11,929 nt of DNA, taken from positions 1-11,929 of the forward strand of contig JAKSPW010000023.1 in assembly GCA_024404435.1 (NCBI GenBank), given 5' to 3'. The translations under genes and the position numbers were made by a program. Positions 6,915 to 11,929 of the stretch are shown here, piece after piece; the stretch's first letter is position 1; every line of letters begins with the position of its first letter. The notes beneath the pieces were generated by a model. The model saw nothing but the letters and a program-made list of their open reading frames with translations, did no database searches and had not been told where the DNA came from. Origin of the DNA: Clostridia bacterium. Its GTDB lineage: Bacteria > Bacillota > Clostridia > Oscillospirales > CAG-272.

Positions 6915-7613
6915 GTGTATTTTTACGGAATCGACACGTATTACCTGATACTCGTCCTTCCCGCGGTGATCTTCGCGGCATGGGCGCAGTTCCACGTTAA
7001 TTCGACGTTCAGAAAATACTCGAAAAAAACCTCCGAAAACGGAATGACCGGCACCGACGCCGCAAGGCTGATCCTCACGCAGAACGGCCTCGGCCACGTC
7101 AGGATCGGCTCCGTCGCGGGAGAGCTCACGGACCACTACGATCCGCAAAGCGACACGGTCAATCTCTCCGAGAGTACCCGCGACGCGAGGAACGCCGCCG
7201 CAGTCGGCGTTGCCGCGCACGAGGCGGGACACGCGATACAGTACGCGGAGGGGTATCTTCCGATAAAGATCCGCCAGGCGATCATCCCCGCGACGAAGAT
7301 CGGATCGTCTCTCTCGATGCCTCTCGTCATCGCGGGACTCATCTTCAGCTTCCGCGAGCTTGCGAACGTCGGCATCCTCCTTTTCGGGATCTCGGTCTTC
7401 TTCCAGCTCGTCACGCTCCCCGTGGAGTTCAATGCGAGCCGCCGCGCCGTCAAGGTGCTCGAGGGCTCCGGAATGCTCTCCGACGAGGGACTGCACGACG
7501 CGAAGAAGGTACTCCGCGCCGCGGCTCTGACTTACGTAGCAGCTCTGTTCGTGGCACTGATGAACATGCTGAGGCTCGTCATCCTCGTCAACGGCAACAG
7601 ACGCAGAGATTAA
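6915..7613 (+). CDS. YugP-type membrane zinc metallopeptidase
   Basis: This is a 232-residue integral membrane protein with a zinc-protease motif, matching the neutral zinc metallopeptidase family of Bacillus YugP. HEAGH (102-106) supplies two histidine ligands and the catalytic Glu (E103); E171 in PVEFNASRRA is the likely third ligand. Hydrophobic segments lie at about 8-24, 131-147, 150-170 and 203-226, so the active site is probably near the membrane face. The start is GTG at 6915, supported by AAGAAAGGA ending 9 nt upstream; translation gives MYFYGIDTYY, the usual family N-terminus. It ends 3 nt before rsmB. The substrate is not known from sequence, and its place between fmt and rsmB does not by itself imply a role in translation. 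Confidence 0.87.
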   Translation: MYFYGIDTYYLILVLPAVIFAAWAQFHVNSTFRKYSKKTSENGMTGTDAARLILTQNGLGHVRIGSVAGELTDHYDPQSDTVNLSESTRDARNAAAVGVAAHEAGHAIQYAEGYLPIKIRQAIIPATKIGSSLSMPLVIAGLIFSFRELANVGILLFGISVFFQLVTLPVEFNASRRAVKVLEGSGMLSDEGLHDAKKVLRAAALTYVAALFVALMNMLRLVILVNGNRRRD

Positions 7614-7616
7614 AAA

Positions 7617-8933
7617 ATGGCTGACAAAGTTCTCTCTCCCCGCGCCGCCGCGCACGCATCGGTTACGGCGGTGATGAAAAGCGGGAGATATTCAAATCTT
7701 GAGATCGACTCCGTTCTGAAGTCGAATGAATTTTCGGCAGATGCCGATCGTGCGCTTTACACAAGGCTCGTATACGGCGTCATCGAAAAGAAGATCACGC
7801 TCGATCACATAATCTCGCAATATTCCTCAAGAGACGTGAAGGACGTCGACCTGCCGACGCTTAACGCGCTCCGGCTCGGTGTCTATCAGCTCGTCTTCAT
7901 GGATAAGATCCCCGATTTCGCGGCGGTTTCCGAGTCTGTCTCGACTGCTCCCGCAAAATCGAAGGGCTTTGTGAACGGCGTGCTCCGTTCCCTCCTGAGA
8001 GCGGACAAAAAGTATTCTCTGCCGGAGGGTGATTCGGCTGAAGATATGTCCGTCAGGTTTTCGGCAAGTGTCGAAGTCTGCGGAATACTTATAGACTCCT
8101 ACGGTGCCGAGGCCGCGGAAAAGATCCTCGGCGCGCTCGCTCCCGGCAGGATCGATCTGCGGATAAACACGACGAAGATCTCCGTAAAAGAAGCGGAAGA
8201 GCTGCTCGGTACCGCGGCGGAAAACCCGTACCTGCCCGACGTTCTGTCCGTCACTACGCTCACGGAGGCGACAAGACGCGGGATCGGCGAAGGGCTCTGG
8301 TTCGTTCAGGACACGGCGTCCGGGATCTGCACGAAGGTCCTCGGAGCAATGCCGCACGAGCGTGTCGCCGACACGTGCGCCGCGCCGGGAGGCAAGACCT
8401 TCTCCGCGGCGATCGACATGGGAGGCGCCGGAGAGGTGTTCTCGTTCGATCTTCACGAAAACAAGCTTTCACTCATAAAAAAGACGGTGGAAAGGCTCGG
8501 ACTTTCCTGCGTGGCCGTCGCCGAACGCGATGCGAGAGAGCCCGATCCGACTCTCTGCGGCACCTGCGACAGAGTGCTCTGCGACGCGCCCTGCTCCGGT
8601 ATCGGCGTGCTCGCGAAGAAGCCCGAGATCAGATACAAGGCGGACGAGGGTGCCGCAAGGCTCCCCGGAATTCAGTACGACGTGCTCTGCGGTGCCTCGG
8701 AATACGTAAAGCCGGGCGGCGTGCTCGTCTACTCGACCTGCACGCTGAACAGGCGTGAAAACGACGAGGTCGTGAGCCGTTTCCTTTCGGAGCATCCGTG
8801 CTTCAGGGCGGTAGATTTCGAAGTCCCCGCGAAGAACGGAAAAGACCTCGTAAGTCACGGCGGAATGCTCACAATCTTCCCGCACGAGGCGGGATGCGAC
8901 GGATTTTTCGTTGCGAAAATGATAAGAAATTAA
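7617..8933 (+). CDS. rsmB: 16S rRNA (cytosine-967-C5)-methyltransferase
   Basis: RsmB methylates C967 (E. coli numbering) of 16S rRNA using S-adenosylmethionine. The 438-residue length fits (E. coli 429). Residues 1 to about 130 form the NusB-like RNA-binding domain (SPRAAAHASVTAVMKSGRYS, then TLNALRLGVYQLVFMDKIPD). The methyltransferase domain has SAM motif CAAPGGKT (254-261), the release cysteine in DAPCSG (C326) and the catalytic cysteine in YSTCT (C375), the two-cysteine arrangement of RNA m5C methyltransferases. The start codon follows the preceding stop by 3 nt, with only a weak ribosome binding site (GCAGAG), suggesting translational coupling. rlmN follows after 10 nt. A different m5C target (for example RsmF-like) is unlikely because of the NusB domain. 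Confidence 0.94.
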   Translation: MADKVLSPRAAAHASVTAVMKSGRYSNLEIDSVLKSNEFSADADRALYTRLVYGVIEKKITLDHIISQYSSRDVKDVDLPTLNALRLGVYQLVFMDKIPDFAAVSESVSTAPAKSKGFVNGVLRSLLRADKKYSLPEGDSAEDMSVRFSASVEVCGILIDSYGAEAAEKILGALAPGRIDLRINTTKISVKEAEELLGTAAENPYLPDVLSVTTLTEATRRGIGEGLWFVQDTASGICTKVLGAMPHERVADTCAAPGGKTFSAAIDMGGAGEVFSFDLHENKLSLIKKTVERLGLSCVAVAERDAREPDPTLCGTCDRVLCDAPCSGIGVLAKKPEIRYKADEGAARLPGIQYDVLCGASEYVKPGGVLVYSTCTLNRRENDEVVSRFLSEHPCFRAVDFEVPAKNGKDLVSHGGMLTIFPHEAGCDGFFVAKMIRN

Positions 8934-8943
8934 CGGAGGCACC

Positions 8944-9990
8944 ATGGAAAAGCCCGACATAATGTCAATGACGAAGGAAGAGCTGAAGGACTTCGTCGTC
9001 TCGCTCGGCGAGAGCGCATACAGGGCGGGACAGCTCTTCCGCCGGATGCACACGGCGACTCCGATCGACGAAATGACCGATCTGTCCAAGGCGTTCCGCG
9101 AAAAGCTCAAAGAGAGCGCGGAGTACCGCCTTCCGACGATCGAGAAGAAGCTCGTCTCTAAGAAGGACGGAACGGTCAAATACCTTTTCGGGCTCATCGA
9201 CGGCGAATGCGTCGAGAGCGTACTCATGAAATACGAATACGGCAACACGCTCTGCGTCTCCTCGCAGGCGGGCTGCAGGATGGGATGCAAGTTCTGCGCC
9301 TCTACCCTCTCGGGCAGAGTGCGAAACCTCACTCCCTCGGAGATACTCGGTCAGGTCGCGCTCGCAGCACGGGACTCGGGAGAAAGAGTCCACGGCATCG
9401 TGATGATGGGCATCGGCGAGCCGCTCGACAACTACGATAACGTGATCAGATTCCTGCACCTCGTCGGGGATGAGGGCGGTCTCGGGATCGGGATGAGACA
9501 CATATCCCTCTCGACCTGCGGGATCGTGCCGGGGATCCGCAGGCTTGCCGACGAGGGCATCCCCGTGACGCTTTCCGTCTCTCTCCACGCATACGACAAC
9601 GACAAAAGGCGCGAGATCATGCCGATCGCGAACAAGTACCCGATCGACGAGCTGCTCGCGGCGTGCAGATATTATTTCGACAAAACGGGCAGGCGCGTAT
9701 CCTTCGAGTACACGCTGATCTCCGGCAAAAACGACACGCCGGAGGACGCGGCGGGACTCGCCTCGCTACTGAAAGAAAAAATGGGAGTCCCCTCCCACAT
9801 CAACCTCATAATGCTCAACGAGGTCGAAGAAACGGGGCTCAAAAGTACCGGCAGACAGAGAGCCGCCGCGTTCGCGGACGAGCTGTGCCGCCGCGGTCAG
9901 AATGCGACAGTCCGGCGCAGGCTCGGAGGCGATATCGACGCCTCCTGCGGTCAGCTCAGACTCAACCGCAACAGAGAAGCCGGCAGATAA
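8944..9990 (+). CDS. rlmN: 23S rRNA (adenine-2503-C2)-methyltransferase, radical SAM
   Basis: RlmN methylates C2 of A2503 in 23S rRNA, and A37 of some tRNAs in E. coli, by a radical-SAM mechanism via a methylated cysteine. The 348 residues contain the iron-sulfur motif CRMGCKFC (C111, C115, C118), the methyl-carrying cysteine in DIDASCGQLR (C335) and the second reactive cysteine in NTLCVSSQAG (C104). Other landmarks are GIVMMGIGEPLDNYDNV (151-167), HISLSTCGIVPGI (186-198) and SVSLHA (211-216). I favour RlmN over the Cfr resistance paralogue because of the housekeeping context and the VRRRLGGDIDASCGQLR ending. GGAGG lies 4 nt before the ATG. It is the last gene before an internal promoter. Confidence 0.95.
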   Translation: MEKPDIMSMTKEELKDFVVSLGESAYRAGQLFRRMHTATPIDEMTDLSKAFREKLKESAEYRLPTIEKKLVSKKDGTVKYLFGLIDGECVESVLMKYEYGNTLCVSSQAGCRMGCKFCASTLSGRVRNLTPSEILGQVALAARDSGERVHGIVMMGIGEPLDNYDNVIRFLHLVGDEGGLGIGMRHISLSTCGIVPGIRRLADEGIPVTLSVSLHAYDNDKRREIMPIANKYPIDELLAACRYYFDKTGRRVSFEYTLISGKNDTPEDAAGLASLLKEKMGVPSHINLIMLNEVEETGLKSTGRQRAAAFADELCRRGQNATVRRRLGGDIDASCGQLRLNRNREAGR

Positions 9991-10005
9991 ATTTTCATGT
10001 TTTTC

Positions 10006-10034
10006 TTTACACTTCGCCGAAGGTATTGTATAAT
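10006..10034 (+). promoter_or_regulatory. Sigma-A type promoter for prpC-prkC
   Basis: TTTACA (10006-10011), a 17-bp spacer and TATAAT (10029-10034) lie in the 88-nt gap after rlmN. Transcription would start near 10041, giving a leader of about 38 nt before prpC. No terminator separates rlmN from it, so read-through from the upstream operon is also likely. A short inverted repeat CTTC-GCC-GAAG (10012-10022) sits in the spacer. Confidence 0.72.
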
Positions 10035-10078
10035 AAAGAAAACGACAGCAAAAGAAGAACGGTAAGGCAGGTGATCGA

Positions 10079-10852
10079 ATGTTTTTCTTCGGGGAAACCG
10101 ACATCGGTAAAAGACGTGTCGTCAACCAGGACAACTTCAGGATAAAAGAATACTCCTCCGACGTACTCGCCGCCGTCGTCTGTGACGGAATGGGAGGCGC
10201 CAGAGGCGGTGGCGTGGCAAGCTCGCTCGCCGTGTCGGCCTTTATGGACGCGCTCGACGAGGAAAGCACTCTCTTCACCGAAAACCATTCGGATGACGGA
10301 GCCGACGAAGCGATAAGCGATCTTCTCCGCCGCGCGGTGACTTACGCCAACGACGCGGTGTTCGCCGCATCGGAATCCGCGGACGAGCTCTCCGGCATGG
10401 GAACGACTCTCGTCGCGACGCTCGTCACACCGCGCATGGTCTACACGGTGAACGTCGGTGACAGCCGGATGTACGTCTGCTCAAAGGGAGACCTCACGCA
10501 GATCACCCGCGACCACTCTTACGTGCAGTATCTCGTCGACATCGGCAGGATCACCGCCCGCAAGGCAAAGCGCTCTTCAAACAGAAACATAATCACGCGC
10601 GCCGTCGGAACGGAAAGCTCCGTTGAGGCGGACGTGTTCACAACTCCCCGTGCGGACGCAAAGGCTCATACAGTCGCCCTCCTCTGTTCGGACGGTCTCT
10701 CGAACATGCTCGAGAGCCGCGAGATCGAATCCGCGCTCAAGAGCACGGAACAGAGTCCCGAAGCACTCAAGCGAACAGCCGAAAGGTTCATCTCCGTCGC
10801 CAACGAGAGAGGCGGAAGTGACAACATCACGGTAGTCATTCTCGCCATCTGA
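10079..10852 (+). CDS. prpC: PP2C-family serine/threonine protein phosphatase
   Basis: PrpC/Stp removes phosphate from Ser/Thr residues modified by the partner kinase PrkC, using two or three Mn/Mg ions. The 257-residue length matches Bacillus PrpC (254). Metal-binding aspartates are present: D18 in VNQDNF, D36 in VCDGMGG (34-40), D128 in VGDSR, D205 in CSDGL and D248 in GGSDNI. GMGTT (106-110) is also conserved. In the flap, the usual acidic stretch (GQIT-x-EEA-x-x-HP) is replaced by GRITARKAKRSS (156-167), making it basic. The motif usually read as GMGGH-x-AGEVAS is GMGGARGGGVAS. The ATG has AGGTGA 4 nt upstream. It is followed after 52 nt by prkC, the usual arrangement. Activity is expected because the metal ligands are intact. 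Confidence 0.93.
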   Translation: MFFFGETDIGKRRVVNQDNFRIKEYSSDVLAAVVCDGMGGARGGGVASSLAVSAFMDALDEESTLFTENHSDDGADEAISDLLRRAVTYANDAVFAASESADELSGMGTTLVATLVTPRMVYTVNVGDSRMYVCSKGDLTQITRDHSYVQYLVDIGRITARKAKRSSNRNIITRAVGTESSVEADVFTTPRADAKAHTVALLCSDGLSNMLESREIESALKSTEQSPEALKRTAERFISVANERGGSDNITVVILAI

Positions 10853-10904
10853 CGAGACATTCTGAGAAAAGGCACGGCGGCAAAGCCGCATTGATTGGAG
10901 TATA

Positions 10905-11929
10905 ATGGAAAATTACGAAAAATACATCGGACAGGTGTTCGATAACAGATACAGGATCGACGCACTCATCGGAGTCGGCGGAATGGCTGTCGTATATAAG
11001 GCAGTCGACCTTCTCATGCGCCGTATCGTGGCGGTGAAGATCCTCCGCGACGACATTTCGCAGGACGACGCGTCGGTAAAGAGATTCATCAACGAGTCGA
11101 AGGCCGTCGCGATGCTTTCGCATCCGAATATCGTGAATATCTACGACGTGTCGGTCAGAGACAACGTCAAGTATATCGTCATGGAGTACATCGAGGGCAT
11201 CACGCTCAAGAACTACATGACGCGCCGTGAGGTGCTCAGCTTCAAGGAGACGCTCGGCTACACGATGCAGATCCTGAAGGCTCTCGACCACGCGCACAAA
11301 AAAGGGATCGTTCACCGTGACATCAAGCCGCAGAACATCATGCTCCTCAGGGACGGCGTCATCAAGGTCATGGACTTCGGCATCGCAAAGCTCCCGAACG
11401 CCGAGACCGTCACGATGACGGACAAGGCGATAGGAACGGTTTATTACATCAGCCCCGAGCAGGCAAGCGGCGAGGAGATCGACGCGAGAAGCGACCTTTA
11501 TTCCCTCGGCGTGCTCATGTACGAGATGTGCACGGGCAAGCTTCCCTTCGACGCCGACTCTCCCGTTTCCGTCGCTCTGATGCAGGTCAACGACACGGCG
11601 AAATCGCCGAAGGAATATAATCCGAAGATCCCCACGGGACTCGAGCAGATCATCATGCGCGCGATGGAAAAGGATCCGTCCGCGAGATATCAGAGTGCCG
11701 AGCAGATGCTCGACTGCCTCGAAAAACTGCGCGAGAACCCCGCGATCGTCTTCAAGCCGAAGATGTCCGAAAAGATCCGCGGTATCTTCACGAAGAAGAA
11801 GCCCCTCGGCAAGGTGAGTCACTCGATGCTGCCGATAATCCTCGGAGTATTCTCCGCCTTCTTCATCGCGCTCGGCATCTGCGGAGTCTATCTCTACACC
11901 AACGTCTTCACGAAAAGCTCCATCAACGA
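10905..11929 (+). CDS. prkC: Hanks-type serine/threonine protein kinase, cut by window edge
   Basis: PrkC-type kinases are single-pass membrane proteins that usually carry extracellular PASTA domains sensing peptidoglycan fragments. The window holds 341 codons. The kinase domain spans about residues 16-276: glycine loop GVGGMAVV (23-30), lysine K45 in VAVKIL, E64 in the C-helix, HRDIKPQN (137-144, catalytic D139), DFG (157-159), an activation loop with T168, T170 and T172, then GTVYYISPEQ (177-186) and SDLYSLGVLMYEM. A basic juxtamembrane stretch (SEKIRGIFTKKKPLGK, 288-303) precedes a transmembrane helix at about 309-331. The juxtamembrane linker appears short compared with what I recall of Bacillus PrkC. 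PASTA repeats, if any, lie beyond the window. GGAG lies 4 nt before the ATG. The symbol follows kinase type plus pairing with the phosphatase. Confidence 0.92.
   Translation, partial: MENYEKYIGQVFDNRYRIDALIGVGGMAVVYKAVDLLMRRIVAVKILRDDISQDDASVKRFINESKAVAMLSHPNIVNIYDVSVRDNVKYIVMEYIEGITLKNYMTRREVLSFKETLGYTMQILKALDHAHKKGIVHRDIKPQNIMLLRDGVIKVMDFGIAKLPNAETVTMTDKAIGTVYYISPEQASGEEIDARSDLYSLGVLMYEMCTGKLPFDADSPVSVALMQVNDTAKSPKEYNPKIPTGLEQIIMRAMEKDPSARYQSAEQMLDCLEKLRENPAIVFKPKMSEKIRGIFTKKKPLGKVSHSMLPIILGVFSAFFIALGICGVYLYTNVFTKSSIN

Noticed and set aside
6834..7655. Minus-strand open reading frame of 273 codons opposite the zinc peptidase
   Set aside because: It is a shadow of the plus-strand gene, with no family resemblance and highly charged composition. 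Similar shadows occur at 2473-3183 and 8469-9332.
10901..10906. TATAAT overlapping the prkC start codon as a -10 box
   Set aside because: No -35 element is found 16-18 bp upstream (the sequence there is CGGCAA), and transcription would start inside the coding region.
10836..11822. Minus-strand open reading frame of 328 codons opposite prkC
   Set aside because: It is antisense to the kinase domain, whose motifs are all intact. Its translation is low-complexity (rich in Asp, His, Val, Leu and Arg), typical of a shadow frame.
1..11929. Mobile elements, CRISPR arrays, tRNA or rRNA genes, riboswitches, attachment sites
   Set aside because: No transposase or integrase motifs, regularly spaced repeats, tRNA-like cloverleafs or riboswitch-like leaders were seen. 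Nearly all the sequence is explained by conserved genes in a conserved order.

Overview
The window is a stretch of housekeeping chromosome from a Firmicutes-type bacterium, most likely a GC-richer member of the Clostridia (Oscillospiraceae or Christensenellales-like). Three things point there: the gene order is the conserved yicC-remA-gmk-rpoZ-priA-def-fmt-rsmB-rlmN-prpC-prkC block of Bacillus and Clostridium relatives; the promoters are sigma-A type and AT-rich, set between GC-rich genes; and ribosome binding sites of the AGGAGG type precede many genes. The genus cannot be fixed from sequence reading alone.

Layout. Positions 1-564 (minus strand) hold the first 188 codons of holA, the clamp-loader delta subunit, which runs off the left edge. 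Positions 565-766 are a divergent intergenic region with one good promoter facing each way. From 767 to 9990 ten genes run head to tail on the plus strand: yicC, remA-like, gmk, rpoZ, priA, def, fmt, a YugP-type membrane zinc peptidase, rsmB and rlmN. Gaps are 43 nt or less, there are two overlaps (remA/gmk 8 nt, def/fmt 4 nt), and I see no intrinsic terminator, so this looks like one long operon. A second promoter at 10006-10034 begins the signalling pair prpC (PP2C phosphatase) and prkC (Hanks-type Ser/Thr kinase), the latter cut by the right edge after its kinase domain and transmembrane helix.

How the genes work together. The operon groups RNA turnover (YicC), a RemA-like DNA-binding regulator, GTP-pool supply (Gmk), RNA polymerase omega, replication restart (PriA), translation initiation and N-terminal processing (Fmt adds the formyl group to initiator Met-tRNA, Def removes it from the nascent protein) and rRNA methylation (RsmB on 16S, RlmN on 23S). 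PrpC and PrkC are an antagonistic phosphatase/kinase pair.

I found no mobile element, CRISPR array, RNA gene or unknown multi-gene system. What merits a second look is lineage-specific variation within known genes: an extra segment of about 20 residues inside the PriA zinc domain, an enlarged omega subunit, a CxC-x5-C cluster in the RemA homologue, a basic flap in the phosphatase, the absence of coaBC between rpoZ and priA, the membrane peptidase between fmt and rsmB, and a possible leaderless 14-codon ORF at the predicted yicC transcription start.
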